Assembly: GCA_046485045.1 (NCBI GenBank)
Contig: JAWOHT010000200.1
Location: 1-64,000, forward strand
DNA length: 64,000 bases
Source: JAFGPL01 sp046485045
GTDB lineage: Bacteria; Bacteroidota; Bacteroidia; Bacteroidales; UBA10428
Direction: 5' to 3'
Part shown: piece by piece, positions 52,776-62,159 of the stretch
How the letters are laid out: each line of letters begins with the position of its first letter
Numbering within the stretch: position 1 is the first letter of the stretch
Made by a program: the position numbers and the translations under genes
Notes under the pieces: model-generated
Databases searched by the model: none
Seen by the model: the letters and a program-made list of their open reading frames with translations, nothing else
Told to the model about the DNA's origin: nothing

Positions 52776-53873
52776 TTAAATGTAGTTATCGCCCTTCTCC
52801 AGCTTCACATCGTTAACAAACTGCTTGATCTTTTGCTCGTCTTGTTTTCTGCAAATAAGCAGGATATTGTCTGATTCAACCACGATGATGTCGTTCAATC
52901 CCTGTATCACAGTCAGCTTTTCATCGGGAAGGTTAATCAGGCAGTTCGTGGTATCGTACGTAAAAACATTATTGCCAATCACCGAGTTATTGTCCTTGTC
53001 TTTTTCAAGTTTATCATATAATGAGCCCCAGGTACCAAGGTCAGACCAGCCAAAGTCTGAACACAGCACGTAAACATTCTCTGCCTTCTCCATTATTCCG
53101 TAATCAATCGAAATATTGCGGCAGTTTGGATATGCCTGGGCAATAAATTTGCTCTCTTCGCCGGTATTGTAAGTCCCGATACCCGATTTAAAAAGTGCGT
53201 CAACCTCGGGCAGGTATTTTTCAAACTGCTGCATAATGGTTTTCAGCGACCAGAAAAACATACCTGAATTCCAGAAGAAGTCACCGCTTTCAAGAAACAA
53301 ATCTGCCATTTTAAGATCGGGCTTTTCGGTAAATGTTTTTACCTTCCGGAAGCTTTTGTTCAGCTCAATAGCGCTCTTGTCACCGTTAATCTGTATATAA
53401 CCATAACCTGTTTCAGGCCTGCTGGGCTGAATTCCAAGTGTTAACAGGCAATCGCTCTGACTTACAAATTGTAACCCCTGCTTAACAACTTCAACAAAGT
53501 CGTTCTCTTTGAGAATTAGATGGTCTGAGGGTGCAACCATAATCTTGGCATCAGGGTTTAGTTCTTTAATTTTGTAGTTGGCATAGGCAATACACGGGGC
53601 GGTATTCCTTCTAAGGGGCTCTAAAAGCACCTGTTCGGGTTTAAGCATCGGAAGCTGTTTTAAAACAAGGTCGCCATAATCTTCACTGGTTACTACAAGC
53701 ACATTTTCATATGGAATAATATCTTTTATGCGCTCATAGGTTTGTTGGAGGAGGGTTTTTCCTGTACCGAGAATATCCAGAAACTGCTTGGGTTTTTTTG
53801 TTTTGCTGAGTGGCCAGAAACGACTTCCAATACCTCCGGCCATAATTACGCAAAAATTGTCTTTATTATTCAT
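52776..53873 (-). CDS. manC: Mannose-1-phosphate guanylyltransferase
   Basis: The enzyme makes GDP-mannose from GTP and mannose-1-phosphate for glycan synthesis. The 365-residue protein has the nucleotide-binding signature VIMAGGIGSRFWPLSKTKKPKQFL, then VAPSDHLI, GYGYIQI, FTEKPD, WNSGMFFW and SDFGWSDLGTWGSL. The C-terminal part has only the short left-handed helix, without a phosphomannose isomerase domain. It stands alone on the minus strand. Together with the Wza-like gene and the GT4 gene it points to a mannose-containing surface glycan, though these are not linked. Confidence 0.93.
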   Translation of the reverse strand: MNNKDNFCVIMAGGIGSRFWPLSKTKKPKQFLDILGTGKTLLQQTYERIKDIIPYENVLVVTSEDYGDLVLKQLPMLKPEQVLLEPLRRNTAPCIAYANYKIKELNPDAKIMVAPSDHLILKENDFVEVVKQGLQFVSQSDCLLTLGIQPSRPETGYGYIQINGDKSAIELNKSFRKVKTFTEKPDLKMADLFLESGDFFWNSGMFFWSLKTIMQQFEKYLPEVDALFKSGIGTYNTGEESKFIAQAYPNCRNISIDYGIMEKAENVYVLCSDFGWSDLGTWGSLYDKLEKDKDNNSVIGNNVFTYDTTNCLINLPDEKLTVIQGLNDIIVVESDNILLICRKQDEQKIKQFVNDVKLEKGDNYI

Positions 53874-54086
53874 TATATATCTGTTAATTATTAAACTTCA
53901 ATGGCTATAATGCCGAAATTACAGACTAAAATATAAATTTAGAATTATTCTCGTATAAATATTTGATATAACCATTAAAGATATACACAAATGCTTGGTT
54001 GAACAAGACGATAAGAAATATCAAAGGTTTAACAAGGTATTTTTTAAAATATTAAATATCTTAGAAGCGTAAAAACAGCGCTTTCT

Positions 54087-54821
54087 ATGATATCTAATTT
54101 TGGCCGTTATTTAATTCTCATGTTCAGGGTTTTTTCCAGGCCTGAAAGGTTCAGGGTCTATTTCAGGGAAACAGTCAGGGAGATTGAAAACCTTGGGTTG
54201 AACTCAATCGGAATCGTTATAATTATTTCAATATTTATCGGAGCGGTAATTACATTGCAGACCCGTTATAATCTTGAAAGCTCGTGGATTCCGTTGTACC
54301 TGATAGGGCTGACTGCACGGGACACCATTCTTCTTGAATTTTCATCTACTATGGTCGGACTAATACTAGCCGGCAAGGTAGGTTCGAATATTGCATCTGA
54401 AATTGGCCATATGCGAATAACCGAACAGATTGATGCACTTGAAATGATGGGGATTAATTCATCCAGTTACCTGATTATGCCCAAGATCATCGCAGCAGTG
54501 TTTTTTAATCCTTTCCTTACCATTATCAGTATGGTTGTGGGTATTTTCGGGGGATGGCTGGCTGCGGTTGTAACAGGGGCGCTGTCGTCTGCAGACTACA
54601 TTTATGGAATCCAGTATTGGTTTGTACCCTTTTACATTACTTATGCCCTGGTAAAAACAGTTTTTTATGCATTTATCATTACTTCGGTATCAGCATATTA
54701 TGGATACTATGTACAGGGTGGGGCGCTTGAAGTAGGACGCGCCAGTACCAAAGGTGTGGTTTACAGCAGTATACTCATCCTGCTCTGTGATGTTATTCTC
54801 ACTCAATTGATGCTTGCCTGA
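54087..54821 (+). CDS. mlaE: MlaE-family ABC transporter permease
   Basis: This 244-residue inner-membrane protein belongs to the MlaE family, which moves phospholipids between the membranes. The MlaE signatures are visible: SIGIVIIISIFIGAVITLQ, LEFSSTMVGLILAGKVGSNIASEIGHMRITEQIDALEMMGINS- (key part GSNIASEIGHMRITEQIDAL), and YYVQGGALEVGRASTKGVVYSS. About five membrane helices are present. Its stop overlaps the next ATG (TGATG, 54821), so it is co-translated with the ATPase. No MlaD (MCE) protein follows. Confidence 0.92.
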   Translation: MISNFGRYLILMFRVFSRPERFRVYFRETVREIENLGLNSIGIVIIISIFIGAVITLQTRYNLESSWIPLYLIGLTARDTILLEFSSTMVGLILAGKVGSNIASEIGHMRITEQIDALEMMGINSSSYLIMPKIIAAVFFNPFLTIISMVVGIFGGWLAAVVTGALSSADYIYGIQYWFVPFYITYALVKTVFYAFIITSVSAYYGYYVQGGALEVGRASTKGVVYSSILILLCDVILTQLMLA

Positions 54822-55588
54822 TGATTGTAGTTGAAAACATATCTAAATCGTTTAACGGCGAAACTGTATTGGAAGATATCTCGGTAACTTTTGAAAAAGG
54901 TAAAACGAACCTGATTATTGGCCGCAGCGGCTCTGGAAAAACAGTACTAATGAAATCTATCGTTGGGCTACATGAAGTGGATTCCGGGGCTGTCTATTTC
55001 AATGACAGGGATTTCGTTAAAATGGGTGTCAGGCAACGTCAGGAGTTACGCAAGGAGATGGGCATGCTTTTCCAGGGTTCAGCGCTATTCGACTCCTTAA
55101 CAGTTGAGGAAAATGTAATATTTCCGCTTCAAATGTTTTCTGACATGAGCAAAGAAGAGCAGTTAGAGAGGGTTAACTTTTGCCTTGAAAGGGTACACAT
55201 TGAGAATGCCAATAAATTATTTCCCGGAGAACTTAGCGGAGGAATGAAAAAAAGGGTGGCCATTGCACGGGCTATTGTACAAAACCCCAAATATCTTTTT
55301 TGCGATGAGCCTAATTCAGGTCTTGATCCTAAAACAGCGATCGTAATTGATAACCTTATTAGTGAGATAACCCACGAATTCGACATCACCACCATTGTTA
55401 ACACCCACGATATGAACTCGGTGATGGAAATTGGAGAAAAGGTGGTGTTTATTAATGAAGGAAAAAAATGCTGGGAAGGCAGTAATGATGAAATATTAAC
55501 CTCTGACAACAATTACCTGAATGATTTTGTGTTTGCATCGAACTTCGCAAAGCGCCTACGAGATATGCAATCTGGCAAACAGGTGTAG
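54821..55588 (+). CDS. mlaF: MlaF-like ABC transporter ATP-binding protein
   Basis: This 255-residue ATPase energises the MlaE permease. Walker A is GRSGSGKTV, Q-loop MLFQGSALFDSLTV (typical of the MlaF group), signature LSGGMKKRVAIARAI, Walker B YLFCDEPNSGLDP and switch NTHD. It overlaps mlaE by one base. It is convergent, with a 2-base gap, to the DUF4834 gene, so nothing further of the usual mlaFEDCB set is present at this place. MCE-domain partners must be encoded elsewhere if the system is complete. Confidence 0.92.
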   Translation: MIVVENISKSFNGETVLEDISVTFEKGKTNLIIGRSGSGKTVLMKSIVGLHEVDSGAVYFNDRDFVKMGVRQRQELRKEMGMLFQGSALFDSLTVEENVIFPLQMFSDMSKEEQLERVNFCLERVHIENANKLFPGELSGGMKKRVAIARAIVQNPKYLFCDEPNSGLDPKTAIVIDNLISEITHEFDITTIVNTHDMNSVMEIGEKVVFINEGKKCWEGSNDEILTSDNNYLNDFVFASNFAKRLRDMQSGKQV

Positions 55589-55590
55589 AT

Positions 55591-55836
55591 TTAATCCTTT
55601 ATTTCCTCGAAGTTAACATATTCACCCTTGTCCCTTGAAATATACTTCTTTTTGGGGGAACTTGTACTAAAAAAAGTTTCACCTTCTTTTCCATTGCCAG
55701 GGTTTTCTTTTTTGCGGTTACCAGAAGCAGCGTTGCCAAAGTAACCCTGCAAAAGAGGCATAAGTACAAACCGTGAAACAAGGCTCCACAAGTAATATAC
55801 AATAACGATAACAAGCAGAATTCTTATAAATCCCAT
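55591..55836 (-). CDS. DUF4834-family small membrane protein
   Basis: This 81-residue protein has one N-terminal membrane helix (FIRILLVIVIVYYLWSLVSRF). A polar tail with Gly, Asn and Lys (NAASGNRKKENPGNGKEGE) and a final YISRDKGEYVNFEEIKD follow. This shape, and the closing YVDFEEI-type motif, match the DUF4834 proteins found in Bacteroidota. The function is unknown. It lies 130 bases downstream of the DUF5723 gene, separated by the perfect hairpin at 55922-55963, and may or may not belong to that transcript. Confidence 0.75.
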   Translation of the reverse strand: MGFIRILLVIVIVYYLWSLVSRFVLMPLLQGYFGNAASGNRKKENPGNGKEGETFFSTSSPKKKYISRDKGEYVNFEEIKD

Positions 55837-55921
55837 TCTTTCTTTTTACGGGGTAAAATTAGTGAAAAAATATCTAACCCGAAATATTCATAGAATAATT
55901 CCAATTTTAATCGGGGTTTCT

Positions 55922-55963
55922 TGCATGTGATCCATACCAAAGAAAAGGTATGGATCACATGCA
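55922..55963. repeat. Perfect 17-bp inverted repeat (hairpin)
   Basis: TGCATGTGATCCATACC (55922-55938) and its exact complement (55947-55963) enclose an 8-base loop AAAGAAAA. It starts 3 bases after the stop codon of the DUF5723 gene. Neither side has a T run, so it is not a normal intrinsic terminator. Confidence 0.75.
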
Positions 55964-55966
55964 GGG

Positions 55967-57457
55967 CTAATATATCAACGGCAGGTCTTTGTTGAGTTTT
56001 TGGTCTTTTCTGCACCCGAATACAAGGTTGAACCCCATCCTGAAATTCACAATCCTCATCTTATGGGGAACAATTATGCCTGAGTCTAAATCGCGTGCAT
56101 ATACAAGCGGGATATTATCGCTAATGACGTACCAGTTAAACGGACCGGCCTTTAAGGCAAGGCCAACACCAAAATTGTTATAGGTGCGGTTCATAATGGT
56201 ATAATTGAATGAAGCCGAAATCATTTTAATGGGGTAAAAGTTGGCTGAAAGACTGAGTTGCTGCCTTATCCGGCCTTTATAAATCTCGCTTCTTGAAAGC
56301 AATCCAACACTTATCTCATCTATTAAATGATATTTTACCCCAAGATACACTTTTGCAGGCAGATAGGTTGTATAGGCTGTTTCTGTTTCCGAGTTTTTGT
56401 TAATAAATGAATTTTCAAGCGAATCGACAAGTCCCTGACCAAAATCTTCATTGCCATATAGCTGTATTAGCACTCCGCTGTCACTTTGCTGGAAGGTTAC
56501 CTCAGGGTCGAAAACAAACCTTGTGTCCTGTTCAAGGTTGTAGGTGTAGTTCTTCCATCTTATAAAACCAAGGTCCAGGATACTGGCAGATAATGTAAGC
56601 TGTTCGATTGGATTAATATGTACACCAAGGTCGAGCCCAAGGCCGAAGTTACCTGTAAAGGCGCTGATGTAATCAGATGCTTCCATATCTTCATCGAAAG
56701 TTACATCACCAAGATTAAACCTGTTTTCTTCATCTCTGGGGATGATAAGGCCGGGAACTGATACATTGAGGCTGTATCTTGAATCAACAGTCCAGTTATC
56801 AAAAGAAGTGTTCAGGGTAATATCCGACTTTTTGGTAGCGATGTTTGCCTGGCCGAGAATAAATTTGCCCCTGTAGCCAAAGGTAACCATATCGCTTAAT
56901 TTGTGTGAAACACCCATTGAAAACTCGGTATAGCTCATCGCGTTTACGGCCAGGCTGCTGAGGTCGAATTCATCTTCTTCTTCATTGCCGTTTATGGCAA
57001 ACCTGATGATATCTCCCGGGTAAGTAAAACGCGCAAATACTTTCTGTGTAATATCAAAAGAGTAATACTTCTCACCCGACCTGAAACCCCATGATGCTAT
57101 ACTTGTACTTACATCGGCCGATATATGGTTTGCTGCAGTAAAATTATCAAGGAATTCCTGGGGATCGGCATCGGGATGTAAGAATGTTATGGTTGAATCG
57201 CCGTTGTACCAGAGCAGATCATTAATGCTAAAGGCGCTGTTCTCTGCCGTTGCCTGCACCGGGGCAGCGCCGGGAAGCCCTAAATAAAAACCGCATCGCG
57301 GCTGGGTTGCCGGGTTGAGCAGATGAGACTGGGGAACCCCACGCATATAATACAGGATATTGCTTTGTTGGGCTGTGGCAATTTGGTTGTTCAGAATAAA
57401 CAAAATGGCAACCAAAAAAAGGGTATTGGCAATTTTTCCAGGGTTATCGGGTATCAT
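55967..57457 (-). CDS. DUF5723-family outer-membrane beta-barrel protein
   Basis: This 496-residue protein has a signal peptide (NTLFLVAILFILNNQIATAQ). The mature start MRGVPQSHLLNPATQPRCGFYLGLPG is the usual opening of DUF5723 proteins, a Bacteroidota barrel family distantly like PorV/FadL. Repeated barrel strands follow (FGYRGKFILGQAN, GLGLDLGVHINPIEQLTLSASILDLGF). The frame opens upstream at a TTG (57484), but the ATG at 57455-57457 starts the signal peptide and leaves a 19-base gap to the preceding gene. It is the third gene of an envelope set with a lipoprotein and an inner-membrane-anchored propeller protein. Confidence 0.8.
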   Translation of the reverse strand: MIPDNPGKIANTLFLVAILFILNNQIATAQQSNILYYMRGVPQSHLLNPATQPRCGFYLGLPGAAPVQATAENSAFSINDLLWYNGDSTITFLHPDADPQEFLDNFTAANHISADVSTSIASWGFRSGEKYYSFDITQKVFARFTYPGDIIRFAINGNEEEDEFDLSSLAVNAMSYTEFSMGVSHKLSDMVTFGYRGKFILGQANIATKKSDITLNTSFDNWTVDSRYSLNVSVPGLIIPRDEENRFNLGDVTFDEDMEASDYISAFTGNFGLGLDLGVHINPIEQLTLSASILDLGFIRWKNYTYNLEQDTRFVFDPEVTFQQSDSGVLIQLYGNEDFGQGLVDSLENSFINKNSETETAYTTYLPAKVYLGVKYHLIDEISVGLLSRSEIYKGRIRQQLSLSANFYPIKMISASFNYTIMNRTYNNFGVGLALKAGPFNWYVISDNIPLVYARDLDSGIIVPHKMRIVNFRMGFNLVFGCRKDQKLNKDLPLIY

Positions 57458-57476
57458 GGTTTTAATTTTTCTTTGT

Positions 57477-59129
57477 TTAGTCAATATTACCTGTATAATG
57501 AATTTTCGTTTCTAAATTAAATTTAAAGCCCAGAGAATAGGTGCTCAAGATTTTTACAGAACTAACTGTCTGTGGATTATAGGAAGACAATTCACCAATT
57601 ATGATAATCTTGTTTGCGCTGTTAAAGAAGTGATCTATCTGTTCGCTGCTCAGTTCCATTACCCCGGGTACCTCGGCAACCTGTCCGGTTAAAGAAATTC
57701 CGTTATTGTCAACAGTGGCAGCTTTAAGCAATAGCTTGTCGCCACGGTTGTTCACGATAATGGTATCAACATTCACGCTGCTGATCGAATCGTATAAAAT
57801 AAGGGAAATACCCATATTTAGCGGGAATTCGTTTCTGAACCTGTAATGCAGGTTAGCATATTCGATATACCTGACATCTTCATTATCTTCAATATCAAGT
57901 TTAACCGTATCGCGAAACTGCAGGTCGGCCCTGAATTCAAGTGGCACCTCAATTTCCAAGCCAAGCAGCATTTCACTGTTTCCAAGGATATAGTTTTGAG
58001 TACCGGTATTGCCATCAGGGTTAGACCTCACATTCACCGAAAAACCAACCTGATCGGGAGGAGGAAATACAAGGAACTGGTCAATGTTTGATATGTTGTT
58101 CCTGTTGAATGAAAGGGTAGAAGCCACTTCAGGATTGGTATAATCGTCCGAGACAGTAATAGTTTGCACACCGGGTTCAAGCACCACACTGTCGCCATCT
58201 TCGAAATACCCTTTCACCCTGAGGTCGAACCCTATGGGCAGCCCGAAAGAGTGGGTATACAGAAAGTTGATTTTCGGATTGGTAATGGCAAACGTTCCTG
58301 ATAACCCTTCTATTTCACCCAGATCAACATCAATAATGGTGTCTTGTGCAAAAGAAGTGTCGCCGGCATATCCAAAGGCAGCATCAAAATCGTTCAGGTC
58401 CTGAATACCGAAGTCAATTTCTGCAATACTGTTGGCCTTGATGGTATCACCTGCCCGAACTGCTACAATTACCGTAAAATTCACTTCCATTTTCGAGTAT
58501 TCCGGATTGTCGTTGTTTACCACCAATTTGGCGTTTTGCAGCGGCACCGAATATGTTCGCCGGAAATCTCCCGATGCACGCGAAAACTGAATAATGGTAT
58601 CGTACGGTTCTCCATTCATGTAAAGTGACGGACTGGTGATTCTTAAAGCCCCCACCGCACTAAAAGTTGAATGGATATCCATAACAAGGTTGCCGGAATT
58701 GGTGAGGAGACTGTCAAGCCTCATATCATTTTCAAGTACTATCTGAAAACTGTCTTTTTGTGTAAGAATATATGTTTGGGGTGCTGCAAATACTATGTCG
58801 AAAGGCGGGGAAGTAATATCATAATATTGCGACCCCTGGTCGGGAATTTCAATAAAATCGGACACTTTAAAAACATATACCGAATCTTGTCTTATGTACA
58901 AATAAATAGAGTCGCCACGCAGCACAATAACAGAGTCTTCAGCCTGTGGATTGTAAAGATCCTTAATGGTAAAAGAGCCACGAATTAAAGGTGCATGCAA
59001 CTCGGGGTTATAATCTACCATACCGGAAATCTTGCTAAAATCAATTTCATCTTTGATGCAGGCCTGCCATAAAAAAATTGAAACAATGGTAAGTATTAAA
59101 AGGCTGCTTAAGATTTTTTTTGTTTTCAT
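57477..59129 (-). CDS. Large hypothetical lipoprotein
   Basis: This 550-residue protein has a lipoprotein signal (SLLILTIVSIFLWQAC, Cys about residue 24) followed by IKDEID, an acidic stretch that would favour outer-membrane or surface placement. The body is entirely beta-rich with many short Asp/Asn turns and repeated strand patterns (GSFTIKDLYNPQAEDSVIVL, DTIIDVDLGEIEGLSGTF), suggesting several tandem beta-sandwich domains. No catalytic motif is visible and I do not recognise the family. It is 20 bases after the 924-residue gene and 19 before the DUF5723 gene. Confidence 0.65.
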   Translation of the reverse strand: MKTKKILSSLLILTIVSIFLWQACIKDEIDFSKISGMVDYNPELHAPLIRGSFTIKDLYNPQAEDSVIVLRGDSIYLYIRQDSVYVFKVSDFIEIPDQGSQYYDITSPPFDIVFAAPQTYILTQKDSFQIVLENDMRLDSLLTNSGNLVMDIHSTFSAVGALRITSPSLYMNGEPYDTIIQFSRASGDFRRTYSVPLQNAKLVVNNDNPEYSKMEVNFTVIVAVRAGDTIKANSIAEIDFGIQDLNDFDAAFGYAGDTSFAQDTIIDVDLGEIEGLSGTFAITNPKINFLYTHSFGLPIGFDLRVKGYFEDGDSVVLEPGVQTITVSDDYTNPEVASTLSFNRNNISNIDQFLVFPPPDQVGFSVNVRSNPDGNTGTQNYILGNSEMLLGLEIEVPLEFRADLQFRDTVKLDIEDNEDVRYIEYANLHYRFRNEFPLNMGISLILYDSISSVNVDTIIVNNRGDKLLLKAATVDNNGISLTGQVAEVPGVMELSSEQIDHFFNSANKIIIIGELSSYNPQTVSSVKILSTYSLGFKFNLETKIHYTGNID

Positions 59130-59149
59130 GGTTCTAACTTTAAACTGAC

Positions 59150-61924
59150 TTATTGTACGGCATAATTATATAAAAAGTTGTTGTCTCCCCCGGTAATCAG
59201 GTTAAAATGGGAAATGGTACTGCCAAGATACCCGATACTGAATTGGGTACACCCCTTAAGGGGAAATCCATTATACACTGAACCGTTGTTATTGATAAGA
59301 AAAATTAAGCATTTTTTTTCAGAAACTAAACCAATTTTTCTGTCATTTGTTGAAAAATGATAGTAAACAGGGGAGCGCTCTATAGGTACGCCCGGATCAT
59401 AGCTAAATAATTTTGTTTTATCGTGCCTGAACACTGTAAGCTTATGTTCATTGAGAAATATAAAATCTTTGTTGCCATCACCGTCTATGTCTTTTAAATC
59501 GAAGTAATGATCAGGGGTACAATGCATTAATTCCAATTTTTCAATTCTTTCATCCGTAAAAATTTTATAAACGGTGCCTGCAGTATCGGTAAATGCAATA
59601 AATGAATTCACAGGCCCTCCTGAGGTTTCAAGGTAATAATTGTTATTTAAAGACCTGGCTATTAATTCTTTAATTCCAATACGGGTATTACCCTTCCGGT
59701 CGAGAATATAGGTATTGAGTTGGTCGCCGAATACTATATAGTCGCGGTCTTTTACCCTGAAATGGTTCACCGGCTGCGTAACCTCGCTTTCTGTTCTCTC
59801 CGGCGACCATCCTTTTATAATGTTTCCTTCCTTGTCATAGGCATAAACCTGCTTATCTTCACAGGCAATTAATATCCTGTAATTTTTGTTATCGTCATAA
59901 TCAAAAAGGGCCATTCCGTTAGTAGCGCGAGATCTTAGTTTAACAGGATATCTTTCTACATAATTACCATTCCGGTCAATAAGGTGAAGATAGTTCGCGG
60001 TGCTGAACATCATTTGCAGCTTGCCGTTCATATAATAATCAATCTGATTTATACTGCTGTTGATTTTTTCTGGAATGTTTTGTTTCCACAATATTCTTCC
60101 TACCTGATTAATAAGGTATATGTTGTTGTTTTCATCCTGCACAAAAATTTCTGTTTGCCGGGTATTATGGTTTACAACAAACTGCGGTTTAGAACATATG
60201 GTTGTGTCTAAAAGGCTCTCCCAAACAGTTCGGGGTTTGTCATTGTACTCCGAAATACCTTTTATGAAAATACTTGTATATAAATATTGTCTTTGCGGAC
60301 TTAGTTGAAAACCAAAAACCTGAGCTTTTTGAAAAACAGGTATGTTTTCCTCCCAGGCTTTAATAACTTCGGGCAACAGAAATACAGAATAATTAAGGTA
60401 AGATTTGCTTAAGTCGCAATAGAAGGTAACGGTGGTACGCGGTGATAAATAGTTTTTAAATTCACGGTAAGAATTATCAGTCAACAGGGTACGGTTCAAA
60501 ATATTCGAGTGAATGAATTTTGAAAGCGATTCAACCGAATGGCCAAAAATAAGGTAATTATCAACAAAGGTAAAATAGTCGGTGCTACCCTGGTTAAAGA
60601 AACCTCCCAGAAATGTTTTCAAAAAATCTGCATAGGGCATTTTATAAATGGCAAAAGACAATTCATTGTCTATTTTATAATTATAGTAATAATCTGATTT
60701 GACTTTCCTGTCCGATTCAATTACCTTATCAATAAAATTAGTGAGTTTTTTTTCTGCCTGTCCCCTGCTTTTTATATTGATTACAACATAGGTATTGGCA
60801 GCGCGTTTATTGGAATCAAATGCTTCAAAAGCCAGCGCGATTTCTTTATCTACAAGACTGTAAAAAACATTGTTGATATCAGAACTGTATTTGCTTTTAA
60901 GGTGTGTAACCTGTTTATTGTACTCATTTATCCGGCCATTGTTTATGAGCTGTTTTTTATAATCTTCGATATAAAGGTTTACATCGGACAGGTTAAAAGA
61001 AATGAATGAGGTAATGGTTGCCGGAAGAATGTTGTCAATAGTGAGTTTCGAAGGCGACTGGTTTAGAAACAAACTGCCGGTTTGCTGCACTGAATCACTT
61101 AATGCAGTAAATCCGTTTAACAATATGGCTTCGCCCGGCAAATTCAGGTCAAGGGCAGCCCATCCTGCAAAATCATTGGCAGAAAGCAGGCGCGACCGGA
61201 ATTCATTTTTAAGGTATAATCCGACAGTTTTCGGCAAATGATGATAATTAAGAAAAATATTTGCACTCACATTTTTGCCAATGGTTTTTTGCAGTTCAAC
61301 AAATCCCCTATCATTAGCAACCGATTCTTCTGCAGAAAGCTGCCTTAATGCATCCTCAACCAGCAAGGGTGAAAAACTCAGGATTAATAAACCTTTAGAA
61401 ACAGAGTATGAAAAATTATTCACGAGGCCGTCGTTAAGCAGTCTTATATCAATAATTTCTGCATTTTCATATTTTCTCGATGCGATAGTTCCTGTGTTTT
61501 CAATTAGGTTTTCTATGATCTGTGTTAAACTCCTTTCATTTAGTCCCCTGGGCATTCTAAATACATAAGCAAAGCTTAGTTTACCTTTTCCGGCAACATG
61601 CATGGTTAAATAGAAAGGATTGTTGTTTATAACTTCTCTGATGATTTTTTCTGACCGGGAAAGCGAGTCAATAAAATGTATCTGCCTTTCAATTCTGGCA
61701 AGGCTTTTTATGCTTTTTGCCACTTCCCATACACTGTTTTTTCCGAGGCTCTGCACCAGTTCTCCAAAATCATTCACCTGAATGATAACGGCAGCATCAA
61801 CGGGGATAGCTTTTAGCGGCTCGTCTGTTTTTTTTATCCTCCCTTTTTGAAAAACCAGAAGCAGGGCGAGAATAACCGCTGCAAATAGTGATATAATAAG
61901 AATGATATACTTTCTTTCGGCCAT
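59150..61924 (-). CDS. Membrane-anchored DUF3352-like protein with C-terminal beta-propeller
   Basis: This 924-residue protein has a single N-terminal membrane helix (YIILIISLFAAVILALLLVFQ) without a clear cleavage site, so it should be anchored in the inner membrane with its bulk in the periplasm. Residues about 35-560 resemble the DUF3352 type (PVDAAVIIQVNDFGELVQSL...). Residues about 575-924 form repeated propeller-like blades (NNIYLINQVGRILWKQNI, DKEGNIIKGWSPE, YILDRKGNTRIG) including DIDGDGNKDF, a calcium-binding FG-GAP/VCBS-type loop. It leads the three-gene envelope set. Function unknown. Confidence 0.7.
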   Translation of the reverse strand: MAERKYIILIISLFAAVILALLLVFQKGRIKKTDEPLKAIPVDAAVIIQVNDFGELVQSLGKNSVWEVAKSIKSLARIERQIHFIDSLSRSEKIIREVINNNPFYLTMHVAGKGKLSFAYVFRMPRGLNERSLTQIIENLIENTGTIASRKYENAEIIDIRLLNDGLVNNFSYSVSKGLLILSFSPLLVEDALRQLSAEESVANDRGFVELQKTIGKNVSANIFLNYHHLPKTVGLYLKNEFRSRLLSANDFAGWAALDLNLPGEAILLNGFTALSDSVQQTGSLFLNQSPSKLTIDNILPATITSFISFNLSDVNLYIEDYKKQLINNGRINEYNKQVTHLKSKYSSDINNVFYSLVDKEIALAFEAFDSNKRAANTYVVINIKSRGQAEKKLTNFIDKVIESDRKVKSDYYYNYKIDNELSFAIYKMPYADFLKTFLGGFFNQGSTDYFTFVDNYLIFGHSVESLSKFIHSNILNRTLLTDNSYREFKNYLSPRTTVTFYCDLSKSYLNYSVFLLPEVIKAWEENIPVFQKAQVFGFQLSPQRQYLYTSIFIKGISEYNDKPRTVWESLLDTTICSKPQFVVNHNTRQTEIFVQDENNNIYLINQVGRILWKQNIPEKINSSINQIDYYMNGKLQMMFSTANYLHLIDRNGNYVERYPVKLRSRATNGMALFDYDDNKNYRILIACEDKQVYAYDKEGNIIKGWSPERTESEVTQPVNHFRVKDRDYIVFGDQLNTYILDRKGNTRIGIKELIARSLNNNYYLETSGGPVNSFIAFTDTAGTVYKIFTDERIEKLELMHCTPDHYFDLKDIDGDGNKDFIFLNEHKLTVFRHDKTKLFSYDPGVPIERSPVYYHFSTNDRKIGLVSEKKCLIFLINNNGSVYNGFPLKGCTQFSIGYLGSTISHFNLITGGDNNFLYNYAVQ

Positions 61925-62159
61925 TTTTTATTCACGTCAAATCAAATATAAATATTATTATCCATGAGTAAAACCAGAGTTACTAACAATTGGCAGGCTA
62001 TAAAGATTAAATCAGTTCAATATTCATATCAGACATTGTAAAGCTCCTGTGCTATTCTGTTAAAAACCGGATGATGGCAGAAAAAAAGTCCTGTTTTTGT
62101 ATCTATTTCATCAACAATTGGTATTTTAACCGATTCAAAAACTGCATGAATAAGAGAAT

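Noticed and set aside
57458..57484. Overlap of the DUF5723 gene with the upstream lipoprotein gene
   Set aside because: The overlap depends on a TTG start; the ATG at 57457 begins the signal peptide and removes it.
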